A DNA stretch of 64,000 bases from Myxococcales bacterium (lineage in GTDB: Bacteria; Myxococcota_A; Bradymonadia; Bradymonadales; GCA-2716585). A model generated the notes under the pieces. That model searched no databases. It saw only the letters and a list, made by a program, of their open reading frames with translations, and was not told the DNA's origin. Position 1 is the first letter of the stretch; each line of letters opens with the position of its first letter. The DNA lies in the NCBI GenBank assembly GCA_002716585.1, contig PBBL01000016.1, positions 1 through 64,000 of the forward strand, given 5' to 3'. The translations under genes and the position numbers were made by a program. Below, piece by piece: positions 25,546 to 33,389 of this stretch.

Positions 25546-26739
25546 ATGACCAGCGAGCAACCCCAACCCCCACCCCAGGAGGACGCCTCGACCGAGGTGT
25601 CCCCGCGGCGGCGCGCCGCCGAGGTCGCCGCCGTCTTCGTCGTCAGCCTCGTCCTGACGCGCCTCTTCAGCGACCTCGCCCAGATCTCCACGCTGATCGC
25701 CGAGCAGCTCTTCGCGCTCGTCTCCGCCGTCTTCATCCTCCTGCCCTACGCCGTCCTCACCCGCCGCCCCGGCCACATCGACGACACCCTCGACCGCCAC
25801 GCCCTCACCTGGGACGGCTGGCCTCGCGCGCTCGGCTACGCCGCCCTCCTCACCCTCCTCACCGCCGCGCCCTTCTTCGCCGGCTACCACGCCTGGCGCA
25901 CCGCCGTGCTCGGCCACGAGTTCACCTTCGACGTCGATCACTACTGGCACCTGCCCAGCACCCTGGAGGGGCGCCCCCACCTGGAGGAGCGCCCCGACGA
26001 CCCCGAGATCCTCATCTGGAGCGAGGGCCGCGTCCTCCACACCCGGTGGAGCGCGGGTCGCCACCGGGGCGATCGCGCCCACAACCTCACCCTGGAGCTG
26101 CGCGTCGATGACGGCCTCATACACCCCCTCACCGGGGTCGCCTGGTCCGACGACCCCGAGGTCCGCCGCGACTCCACCCCGAAGCCCGCGATCACCCTGC
26201 GCTCCAACAGCAACGCGCCGCGCGCCGCCTCGTTCGTCCTCGAAGACGCCACCCGGCTCCAGGTCCGCGCCCTCCTCAACGAGCAGCCCGCCACCGCGCG
26301 CCTGCTCCGCCTCGGCCCCAGCCTGGCCCCCGTCGACGACGGCGTCGGCGACTTCGACGCCGCCACCCAGACCCTGGACCTCGACCGCTCGCTGTGGTGG
26401 CTGCCGCTGATCATCCTGATGCAGCTCCTGCTCATCGCGCTGCCCGAGGAGTTCTTCTACCGCGGCTACACCCAGACCTCCCTCGACGGGCTCACCGGGG
26501 AGCGCCGCTGGGCGATCCCCGGGACCCCGCTGCACCTGTCGCCCGCGATCGTCCTCACCAGCCTCATGTTCGGCGTCGGGCACGTCATCATCAACTTCAA
26601 CCCGTCGCGCATGGCCGTCTTCTTCCCCTCGCTCCTCTTCGGGTGGCTCCGCGATCGCACCGGCACGATCGTCTCGTGCGTCGTCTACCACGCGGCCTGC
26701 AACCTCATGGTCGAGCTGGCCGCGCAACATTACATCTAG
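25546..26739 (+). CDS. CPBP-family intramembrane glutamic protease with large loop
   Basis: A 397-residue membrane protease of the CPBP/Rce1 superfamily, which includes the myxosortases. The catalytic signature is LPEEFFYRGY (Glu301-Glu302, Arg306), followed by MFGVGHVIINFNPS (His346) and VVYHAACNL (His382, Asn386). Hydrophobic helices lie at ~26-70, 95-113, 284-300, 333-350 and 355-390. A soluble loop of ~160 residues (125-285), likely periplasmic, splits the membrane domain. That insertion is unusual for the family. No MYXO-CTERM-type substrate is seen in the window, so a sorting role is only a possibility. The start at ATG 25546 has a weak ribosome site. It is followed after 10 nt by the HAD gene. 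The 294 bp before it hold no further gene that I can support. Confidence 0.85.
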   Translation: MTSEQPQPPPQEDASTEVSPRRRAAEVAAVFVVSLVLTRLFSDLAQISTLIAEQLFALVSAVFILLPYAVLTRRPGHIDDTLDRHALTWDGWPRALGYAALLTLLTAAPFFAGYHAWRTAVLGHEFTFDVDHYWHLPSTLEGRPHLEERPDDPEILIWSEGRVLHTRWSAGRHRGDRAHNLTLELRVDDGLIHPLTGVAWSDDPEVRRDSTPKPAITLRSNSNAPRAASFVLEDATRLQVRALLNEQPATARLLRLGPSLAPVDDGVGDFDAATQTLDLDRSLWWLPLIILMQLLLIALPEEFFYRGYTQTSLDGLTGERRWAIPGTPLHLSPAIVLTSLMFGVGHVIINFNPSRMAVFFPSLLFGWLRDRTGTIVSCVVYHAACNLMVELAAQHYI

Positions 26740-26749
26740 GCCCACACAG

Positions 26750-27439
26750 GTGACCACGGTGACCGAGACAACCCCGGACACGCCGATCGCGGCCTTCTTC
26801 GACCTCGACGAGACGCTGATCGCCGCCAACTCCGCCCGGCTCTGGATCACCCACATGTGGAGGCAGGGCAAGCTCGGCCTGCGCGACACGGTCCGATCGC
26901 TCGGCTGGCTGCTCCGCTACCGCTTCGCCATGATCGACATGGCCGACATCTCCCGCAAGGCGCTCGCCGGGCTCGACGGGCAGGTCGAGGACGAGCTGCG
27001 CGCCGACGTCCTCGCCTGGTACGAGCAGCAGATCAAGGACCTCTTCTACGACGACGCGATCGCCCTCATCGAGCGCCACCGCGAGCAGGGCCACCACCTG
27101 ATCCTCCTGACCGCCGCCAGCCCCTACATCGCCGAGCCGGTCTGCCGCGACCTCCAGCTCCACGACCTCCTCTGCACCCGCCTGGAGGTGCGTCCCGACG
27201 GGCGCTTCTCGGGCCGCCCCGTCGAGCCTCTCTGCTACGGCGAGGGCAAGGTCCATTGGGCGGAGCGGCTGGCGCAGGAGCGGGGAGTGGATCTTGATCG
27301 GAGCTACTTCTACACCGACTCCTACACCGATCTGCCCATGCTCCGCCGCGTCGGACACCCCGTCGCCACCAACCCCGACCCTCGCCTGCGCCGCCTCGCC
27401 CTGCAGGAGGGGATGGCGGTGCGCGACTTCGTCCAGTGA
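26750..27439 (+). CDS. HAD-IB family hydrolase (SerB-like phosphatase)
   Basis: A 229-residue haloacid-dehalogenase phosphatase of subfamily IB. Motif I is AAFFDLDETLIAANS (Asp18 nucleophile, Asp20 acid/base), motif II is LILLTAASPYIAEPV, the lysine lies in GEGKVHWAERL, and motif IV is SYFYTDSYTDLPML. An all-helical cap lies between motifs I and II. Relatives hydrolyse phosphoserine, lysophosphatidate or similar small phosphates; the tuning here is unknown. GTG 26750 or the in-frame GTG 26759 starts the gene. The 10-nt gap to the CPBP protease implies a two-gene operon. Confidence 0.88.
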   Translation: MTTVTETTPDTPIAAFFDLDETLIAANSARLWITHMWRQGKLGLRDTVRSLGWLLRYRFAMIDMADISRKALAGLDGQVEDELRADVLAWYEQQIKDLFYDDAIALIERHREQGHHLILLTAASPYIAEPVCRDLQLHDLLCTRLEVRPDGRFSGRPVEPLCYGEGKVHWAERLAQERGVDLDRSYFYTDSYTDLPMLRRVGHPVATNPDPRLRRLALQEGMAVRDFVQ

Positions 27440-27469
27440 GCGCGCGGCCGTTTCCGGGCTCACCTTGGG

Positions 27470-27498
27470 TTGCTGCGGGCGGAGAACCGTATTATCTT
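27470..27498 (+). promoter_or_regulatory. Possible sigma70 promoter for the 684-residue protein gene
   Basis: TTGCTG (27470-27475), a 17-bp spacer and TATCTT (27493-27498) lie in the 110-bp gap before the gene. A TATTAT at 27490 offers an alternative -10 with poorer spacing. The AT-rich patch ATTATCTTTA stands out against the GC-rich surroundings. Confidence 0.35.
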
Positions 27499-27550
27499 TA
27501 GGAGCTGAGTCGCTCTGAAAGCATCTGGCTTGCATTGAAGGAGACAGCCG

Positions 27551-29605
27551 ATGACGGACACCGCCCAGGACATGATGGAGCCCGCCCACGATCAGATGGA
27601 TCGCGAACAGAGTATCGAGTCGATACTCGCCCAGGACGCCCCCGGGAAGGCGAGCCCTGAACAAGCCGACGCCCTGGCGACGGCGCTTGAGGGGATGAGC
27701 AACGAACAGCTCGCCTCCCTGCTGGAGCAGGCCTACAAGGAGGACCCCGACGCCAACAGCGTGGTCATCCAGAAGGCCACCAAGATGCTTCAGGACCGCG
27801 GCGCCGGTGAGCAGGCCAAGGAGGCCCTCCAGGCGGCGCGCTCCGAGGACTGGCGCCAGCTCCTCGGCGACTCGATCGGCACCAAGGCCTGGGACCTGAT
27901 CGCCGAGCACACCGGCGAGGATCAGCTGCTCGAGTACGGCAAGGAGGCGCTCGACGGCGCCCTCGACGCGCTGGTCGGCCTGGTCGGTGAGACCGGCCTC
28001 GAGGGCAAGGAGCAGGAGGCGGTCACCAAGCTGGCGCAGGAGCTGGCCAAGGAGGCCCAGGCGATCGGCGAGAAGTGGCTCGCCTCCGAGAGCGGCCAGA
28101 AGATCTTCCAGGGCGTCAGCCGCTGGGTCGATGACAACCCCGGCTACATCCTCCTCGCCGCCGTCCTCGGCGCCGCCACCGCGGTCGCCATGGACCTCGA
28201 CATCCCCATGATCGAGCAGAAGTTCAAGATCGCCGAGGGGCTCACCGCCAGCGGTGGGATCGACCCCGGGAGCCTCCGCAACATCGCGCTGGAGGCCGCC
28301 AAGCTCGACCTGGAGTACGTCAGCGGTCAGTTCAAGGCCACCGCGGGCGTCGCCTACGAGGACGGCAAGACCAGCGGCGAAGCCTCCGTCCGCTACGGCG
28401 ACAAGAACACCTTCATCGAGACCTCCGGGCAGATCGACCCCGACGGCAAGATCCTCATCGGCCTCGACGCCGCCCTCCAGAAGGGGCTCCTGTCCGGCAA
28501 CCTCGACGTCGATCACAACCTCAGCGACGAGGTCACCACCGGCACCATCAAGGTCAACGTCGGCGACGAGCAGCTCAACGCCAACGGCCAGGTCAAGCTC
28601 AACTCCGACGGCGAGATGGTCACCACCATCGACGCCCAGGCCGTCAACGACCTCATGAGCGCCAAGGTCAAGGGCAGCCACAACACCGAGTCCCAGACTG
28701 GCACCCTCGGCGCCGAGCTTCAGTACGGCGACGAGATGGACATGTACCGCGGCACCGGCGAGTTCTCCATGGGGCCGGACGGCAACCAGTTCAGCAGCAG
28801 CATCGGCCGCACCCAGCGCATCGGCAACTTCACCTACGACCGCTCCCTCCTCTTTGAGGACAACACCACCTCCTTCGAGCAGGGGCTGTCCTACAACACC
28901 GACCCCATGAACTTCAGCCTCCGCGGCCGGGACACCGGCATGGACGGCTCGCTCGACAGCGTCGCCGCCGAGCTGGGGCTGCGGCCCACCGAGTTCGCCG
29001 AGCTGGTCCTCAAGTACGGCCGCGACCAGGACGGCGTCACCGCCTCCGGGCGCCTCGACCTCGAAGGCGAGAACGCCAAGGGCCACTTCGGCGTCGAGCA
29101 CAGCAACGATCAAACCCGCGTCAACGCCGGCGGCGAGGTCAACCACGACAATTGGACCGCCTCCGCCGCGGTCACCGCCAACCTCACCACCTCCGAGATC
29201 GAGAAGGTCAGCGCCAAGCTCGGCTTCCGCGACCCCGAGGAGTTCCGCGCCTTCAGCGTCGAGTTCGCCCACAAGATCCAGGGCGACGCCTCCACCTCCG
29301 AGCTGAACGCCATGTTCGAGGCCACCCTCGGCGAGTTCATGATCCGCGGCACCATGAACGCCGCCGTCACCAACAACGTCGGTGGCCGTGAGCTGGACCT
29401 CAGCGTCGGCGCCCTCGCCGCCCGCCCCCTCAACGACAACTGGGCCCTGCTCGGTGGCGCCTCCACCCGCTTCAACTCCAACACCGGGCGCACCAGCGTC
29501 ATCCCCCAGGTCGGTGTCCAGTACAAGCAGATCCCCGTCACCGTTGGCTACGACTTCGAGAACAAGGGCGTCATGATCGGCGTCACGATCCCGTTCGGGC
29601 GCTGA
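27551..29605 (+). CDS. 684-residue beta-repeat protein without signal peptide, unknown function
   Basis: Not recognised. Residues 1-~190 are acidic, helical and soluble (EQADALATALEGMSNEQLASLLEQAY). A short hydrophobic stretch near 196-214 (GYILLAAVLGAATAVAM) follows a DDNP turn. From ~225 to the end there are about 25 alternating beta-strands with turns such as YEDGKTSGEASVRYGDKN and NVGDEQLNANGQVKLNSDGE, closing with GVMIGVTIPFGR. The second part reads like an outer-membrane barrel or long beta-solenoid, but there is no Sec or lipoprotein signal at the N-terminus. AAGGAG at good spacing supports ATG 27551. The last 23 nt overlap a convergent gene. Possibilities include a non-classically exported barrel, a pore-forming protein or an injection-system cargo; none is demonstrated. 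Confidence 0.8.
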   Translation: MTDTAQDMMEPAHDQMDREQSIESILAQDAPGKASPEQADALATALEGMSNEQLASLLEQAYKEDPDANSVVIQKATKMLQDRGAGEQAKEALQAARSEDWRQLLGDSIGTKAWDLIAEHTGEDQLLEYGKEALDGALDALVGLVGETGLEGKEQEAVTKLAQELAKEAQAIGEKWLASESGQKIFQGVSRWVDDNPGYILLAAVLGAATAVAMDLDIPMIEQKFKIAEGLTASGGIDPGSLRNIALEAAKLDLEYVSGQFKATAGVAYEDGKTSGEASVRYGDKNTFIETSGQIDPDGKILIGLDAALQKGLLSGNLDVDHNLSDEVTTGTIKVNVGDEQLNANGQVKLNSDGEMVTTIDAQAVNDLMSAKVKGSHNTESQTGTLGAELQYGDEMDMYRGTGEFSMGPDGNQFSSSIGRTQRIGNFTYDRSLLFEDNTTSFEQGLSYNTDPMNFSLRGRDTGMDGSLDSVAAELGLRPTEFAELVLKYGRDQDGVTASGRLDLEGENAKGHFGVEHSNDQTRVNAGGEVNHDNWTASAAVTANLTTSEIEKVSAKLGFRDPEEFRAFSVEFAHKIQGDASTSELNAMFEATLGEFMIRGTMNAAVTNNVGGRELDLSVGALAARPLNDNWALLGGASTRFNSNTGRTSVIPQVGVQYKQIPVTVGYDFENKGVMIGVTIPFGR

Positions 29606-30173
29606 ACCTCCAGCGCCGCGCCTCCTCCACCCAGGGCCCCCAGCGGCCCTCCAGCCCCTCCAGCGCCCCTTCAAACTCCGCCCCGGACCCCACCACGAGC
29701 AGCCTCCCAGGGTGGCCCAGGACCGGCCAGGCGCGACCTCCGGGCAGCTCTGGCAGCTCCGACCGCTCCGGCAGCCCCATCCTGGGCCGCCCTCCGCCGC
29801 CGCGCTCCTCGCGCGTCTGCACCGTCGCGTCTCGCGTGACGCACGCCACCACGCACGCCCCCCTGGCCGCCCACGGCGTCCCCTGTGAGGCCAGCACGAA
29901 GACCGACGGCTGGCCCGTCACCGACGTCGCCCCCGCTCGCCACGTCTCCGAGCACACGAAGCGCTCCCAGGCGTCGCGCGCCTCCTCCCCGCGCTCCCAC
30001 CGCGACACCTCGCCCCAGCACCCGTCGCCCCGCAGCGTCGCCACCGCCTCGCCGCCGCCCAACCCCTGACGCCACGCCTCACCCAGGCTCGCCAGCGCCT
30101 CCTCGCTCCCGCCCCAGGGGACGATCGTCACCAACAGCGCCGCCTCTTTGAGCGCTCCGCGCATCGACACCAT
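29583..30173 (-). CDS. Hypothetical protein, convergent with the beta-repeat gene
   Basis: A 196-residue frame with good GC-rich third positions and AGGAGG four bases before ATG 30173. The predicted start is MVSMRGALKEAALLVTIVPW. Strands ALLVTIVPWGG, PSVFVLASQG and ACVVACVTRDATVQT alternate with helices, suggesting a compact alpha/beta fold with an internally repeated layout. It contains several tryptophans and four cysteines. I do not recognise a family. The 3' end overlaps the convergent 684-residue gene by 23 nt, so the two may affect each other's expression. Confidence 0.6.
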   Translation of the reverse strand: MVSMRGALKEAALLVTIVPWGGSEEALASLGEAWRQGLGGGEAVATLRGDGCWGEVSRWERGEEARDAWERFVCSETWRAGATSVTGQPSVFVLASQGTPWAARGACVVACVTRDATVQTREERGGGGRPRMGLPERSELPELPGGRAWPVLGHPGRLLVVGSGAEFEGALEGLEGRWGPWVEEARRWRFSARTGS

Positions 30174-30387
30174 GACACCTCCTCTCACACCACACGCCAA
30201 AGCGCCGCTCAAGCCGCCTCCGCGCAAACCTTGGTCGTCTGCTGGACAGACCGCCGATCTCCGTTATGACTCACGGCGGGGGCGAGGCCAACCATCTGCG
30301 AATGTTCGCGTCCCCATTTGGCGTATGCACAATCTGATGTTACCTTCATACACGAATGTGGAGTCAACGCCCGCTACCGGAGGGTAT

Positions 30388-30573
30388 ATGGCCAGAGACC
30401 CGAGAAAAGTCAGCCTCTATCTACCTCAAACCATGCTCAAAGAGATCGAGCACGAGGCCCACCGCCAGGACCGCTCGATGAGCTGGATCGTGCGGCAGGC
30501 CTGGCAGCTCGCCAAGGAGCACATCCGCAAGATGCCGGGCGCCCACATCATGGAGCCGCCCCCTGAGGACTGA
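30388..30573 (+). CDS. TIGR04563-like small RHH-type protein
   Basis: A 61-residue protein, MARDPRKVSLYLPQTMLKEIEHEAHRQ, then DRSMSWIVRQAWQLAKEHI. This is the pattern of a ribbon-helix-helix-like family common in myxobacteria and listed as uncharacterised small protein TIGR04563: a beta-strand (KVSLYLP) and two helices. RHH proteins usually bind DNA as dimers. GGAGGG lies just before ATG 30388, so the longer frame from 30148 is discarded. The 5' region (30228-30387) includes the palindrome GCGAA-TG-TTCGC at 30298-30309, a possible operator. No partner toxin is adjacent, so an antitoxin role has no support. Confidence 0.8.
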   Translation: MARDPRKVSLYLPQTMLKEIEHEAHRQDRSMSWIVRQAWQLAKEHIRKMPGAHIMEPPPED

Positions 30574-30651
30574 GTCAGGCTCCATCCTGTGCGCTCACCC
30601 CGCCTCCGACGCCACCGATCCATCCGCTCCCGTTCCTGAGTCAACCCGAGT

Positions 30652-31641
30652 TCACCACCCCAGCTCCACGAGCACCGGCAGGTGATCTGAGCCGACGTCC
30701 GGCCCGATCCGCCTGGCCACCACCTCAAGCCCCTTGACCAGCACGTGATCCAGCGGCAACCCCGCGATGGGCGCCGCCGCGGGCCAGGTCGTGTGGATCC
30801 CGACGCCCACCCGGGAGTCGCGCAGCCCCGAGCCCGAGAGCAGCGCCTGGAACGGGTGCGACCACGGGGTGGCGTTCAGGTCGCCCATGAGCACCACCCG
30901 CTCACCGGCGCCTCGGACCACCTCAGGCAGGGCGTCGAGCTGCGCTTCATGCGCCCGCGCCAGCGACGGCATGATCGGCGGCGGCGGGTGCACCAGGAGG
31001 ATCGTCACCTCACGCCCCCCCTGCCCTTCCACGCGAGCGCGGATCACCGGGAAGCCTCCTCCGCCGGGCGCGATCAGCTCCGCGTCACGAAGCGGGGTGC
31101 GGCTGAGCAGCGCCAGGCCGAACATCGACTCGTCGGTGGCGACCTTCTGGTGGGGGTAGAGATCCTTGAGCGGCTCGAGCAGCGCGCCGCCCCACCTGGC
31201 GTTGACCTCGATCAGCCCCACGACGTCGGGTCGCGCCTCTCGGATCGCCGCCTGCACGGCGGCGGCGTCGGGGTTGTCGCGGTAGACGTTGATCGACATG
31301 ACCGAGAGCGCTCGCGCGTGGTCTGGGTCAGGCCCCACGCCGATGAAGGTCGCGCCGATCACGGGCGCGACGTTGACGCACACGAGCGCGGCGGCGACCA
31401 CCACCGCGCGGGTGTCGCGGACGAGCGCCGCGACGATCCCGATCATCAACGCCGCCAGGACGTACTGCACCCGAAAGTGGGCCGCCAACCCCACCGCCCA
31501 ATGCAGCCCACCCAGGAACCCCAGCCCGGTCGCCAACACACCCAGCGCGAGCCACAGCCGCGCGTGGGCGCCGATCCGCTCGGACCAGCGCCGCTCCTGC
31601 TGCTCATCGTCATCCGGGGCGGAGGAGGGCTCGGGGTTCAC
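30652..31641 (-). CDS. Membrane-anchored endonuclease/exonuclease/phosphatase-family protein
   Basis: A 329-residue protein. The N-terminal ~105 residues contain three hydrophobic helices (LWLALGVLATGLGFLGGLHWAV, VLAALMIGIVAALV, VVVAAALVCVNVAPVIG). The remainder is a DNase-I-like EEP domain: ALSVMSINVYRDN, DVVGLIEVN (catalytic Glu), VTILLVHPPPP, VVLMGDLNATPW (Asp/Asn pair), LDHVLV and a terminal GSDHLPVLVEL (Asp-His). The family includes nucleases and phospholipid or inositol-phosphate phosphatases; the external EEP domain favours a surface or periplasmic substrate. GTG 31641 lies 9 nt after the permease stop, so the gene is the last of the ABC operon. The long frame reading back to 32511 is a shadow of the permease. 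Confidence 0.85.
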   Translation of the reverse strand: MNPEPSSAPDDDEQQERRWSERIGAHARLWLALGVLATGLGFLGGLHWAVGLAAHFRVQYVLAALMIGIVAALVRDTRAVVVAAALVCVNVAPVIGATFIGVGPDPDHARALSVMSINVYRDNPDAAAVQAAIREARPDVVGLIEVNARWGGALLEPLKDLYPHQKVATDESMFGLALLSRTPLRDAELIAPGGGGFPVIRARVEGQGGREVTILLVHPPPPIMPSLARAHEAQLDALPEVVRGAGERVVLMGDLNATPWSHPFQALLSGSGLRDSRVGVGIHTTWPAAAPIAGLPLDHVLVKGLEVVARRIGPDVGSDHLPVLVELGW

Positions 31642-31649
31642 GGCAGCAC

Positions 31650-32483
31650 CTACTTGATGGACGCGAAGACGAACGCCTTCACGATGCGTTTTTGAGCCAA
31701 CACGAACGCGACGAGCAGCGGCGCCACCAGGATGACGTTCCCGGCCATGATCAGGTGCCAGCGGCTCCCCGTGCCCTGCTCGCGCAGCATCGCCACGCCG
31801 AGCGGCAGCGGGCGGACCGTCTCCTCCAGCGTCACGACCAGCGGCCAGAAGTAGTCGTTCCAGTGGAAGACGAACGAGAACAGCAGGAAGGCGGTCAGCG
31901 TCGGCGCCGCCATCGGGAGCATGATCTGGAAGATGATCCGCAGCGTCCCGGCGCCGTCCACCTTCGCCGCGTCGATGATCTCCTGGGGGACGGCGAGGAA
32001 GGCCTGCCGCATCAGGAAGATCCCGAGGGCGCTGACGGAGTGGGGGAGGATCTGGGCGGCGTAGGTGTCGAGCAGGTCGAAGTTGTCGAGGAGCAGGAAG
32101 ATCGACACGAAGCGGACCTGGGGTGGGATCATGAGGCAGGCGATGACGGCGTAGAACATGGCGTCTCGCCCCGGGAACTCCATCCGGGCGAAGGCGTAGC
32201 CCGCCAGACAGGCCAGGATCCCCTGGGTGATCATGATCGACGTGGCGATGATGACCGAGTTGGCGATGTAGTCGCCGAACGGGGCGCTGCCCCAGACCTC
32301 GGCGTAGTTGGACCACATCGCCTCCGAGGGGAGCAGCGTCGGCGGGAAGGCGATCACCTCCGGCAGCGACTTGAGCGAGGTGCTGACCATCCACAGGTAG
32401 GGGGTCACCTCGACCAGGGCGATCAGCACCAAGAGCGCCAGCGCCCCGGCGCGCAGCGTGGGGTGGACGTCGCTCTCTCTCAT
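31650..32483 (-). CDS. Carbohydrate-type ABC transporter permease (MalG-like)
   Basis: A 277-residue inner-membrane permease with six predicted spans. The ATPase-docking EAA-type loop reads EIIDAAKVDGAGTLRIIFQIMLP. WPLVVTLEETVRPLPLGVAML and the periplasmic HWNDYFWP region are typical of the MalG/UgpE/LacG group. It pairs with the permease upstream; the two genes overlap as TGATG at 32483, so they are translationally coupled. The transported solute is probably a sugar or sugar alcohol by family, but cannot be named. Confidence 0.93.
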   Translation of the reverse strand: MRESDVHPTLRAGALALLVLIALVEVTPYLWMVSTSLKSLPEVIAFPPTLLPSEAMWSNYAEVWGSAPFGDYIANSVIIATSIMITQGILACLAGYAFARMEFPGRDAMFYAVIACLMIPPQVRFVSIFLLLDNFDLLDTYAAQILPHSVSALGIFLMRQAFLAVPQEIIDAAKVDGAGTLRIIFQIMLPMAAPTLTAFLLFSFVFHWNDYFWPLVVTLEETVRPLPLGVAMLREQGTGSRWHLIMAGNVILVAPLLVAFVLAQKRIVKAFVFASIK

Positions 32484-33367
32484 CAGGCGCCTCCCTGCGC
32501 GCTGCGATCAAACATCCAGAACTGCGCCAGCGTGACCGCGAGGACCAACGCGAAGAAGACCATCACCGCGGCCGAGGCGTAACCGACGTTGAACAGCTCG
32601 AACGCCTGCTCATAGACAAAGTAGACGTAGATGCTGGTCGAGTTGACCGGCCCGCCCTGGGTCATCACCTTGACGACGTCGAAGCCCTGGAAGGTCATGA
32701 TCATCGAGGTCACGAGCAGGAACAGGGTCGTCGGCCCGAGCTGCGGCAGGGTGATGTAGACGAACTGCTGCCAGGCGCTCGCCCCGTCGATGGAGGCGGC
32801 CTCGTAGAGATCGTCGGGGATCGACTGGAGGCCCGCCATGTAGATGATCATGTCGTAGCCGATCGTCTTCCAGACCGTGACCCCGACCAGGGTCCACAGC
32901 GCGATGTCCGGGTCGCCGAGCCAATCCACGGCGCCGACGCCGATCCAGCGCAGCACGAGGTTGACCAGTCCATACTGGGGGTCGAGCATCCAGACCCACA
33001 GCAGCGACACCCCGACCCAGGAGACGATGTAGCTGGTGAAGATCGCCCCCTGGAGGACGGCGAAGATCCGCCCCTTGCGGTTGAGGAGCACGGCCAGCGC
33101 CAGGCCGCCGAGCATCGTCAGCGTGACGGTCGCCAGCGAGTAGATCAGGGTGTTGAGCAGGACCTCGCGGAAGACCTCGTCGTCGAGCAGCTTGCTGTAG
33201 CGCCCGAGGCCGTCGTAGACGGGATCCTCGATCAGGTTCCAGGTGAAGAAGCTCAGGTAGAGGGTGTGCAGGACGGGGTAGATGAAGAACACCGCGAACA
33301 GCGCCATCGAGGGCAACACCAGGGCGTAGCCAACCAGGTGACGGCGAATGCGCGAAGCGGAGGGCAT
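32483..33367 (-). CDS. Carbohydrate-type ABC transporter permease (MalF/UgpA-like)
   Basis: A 294-residue permease with six spans, starting RHLVGYALVLPSMALFAVFFIYPVLHTLYLSFF, the usual first span of MalF/UgpA-type proteins. The cytoplasmic EAA loop is LYEAASIDGASAWQQFVYITLPQLGP. GGPVNSTSIYVYFVYEQAF matches the conserved periplasmic/late loop of sugar permeases. It follows the solute-binding gene by 22 nt and overlaps the second permease. No ATPase gene accompanies the set, so it probably uses an MsiK-type ATPase encoded elsewhere. Confidence 0.93.
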   Translation of the reverse strand: MPSASRIRRHLVGYALVLPSMALFAVFFIYPVLHTLYLSFFTWNLIEDPVYDGLGRYSKLLDDEVFREVLLNTLIYSLATVTLTMLGGLALAVLLNRKGRIFAVLQGAIFTSYIVSWVGVSLLWVWMLDPQYGLVNLVLRWIGVGAVDWLGDPDIALWTLVGVTVWKTIGYDMIIYMAGLQSIPDDLYEAASIDGASAWQQFVYITLPQLGPTTLFLLVTSMIMTFQGFDVVKVMTQGGPVNSTSIYVYFVYEQAFELFNVGYASAAVMVFFALVLAVTLAQFWMFDRSAQGGA

Positions 33368-33389
33368 GGGTACGCTCCCTGGGAGCGGC

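Noticed and set aside
26705-29674. 989-residue minus-strand frame covering the HAD and beta-repeat genes
   Set aside because: Spans two well-supported plus-strand genes; V/G/A/D/L composition typical of antisense GC-rich DNA.
31642-32511. N-terminal extension of the endonuclease/exonuclease/phosphatase frame
   Set aside because: The region is the other-frame reading of the permease; the real start is GTG 31641 just after the permease stop.
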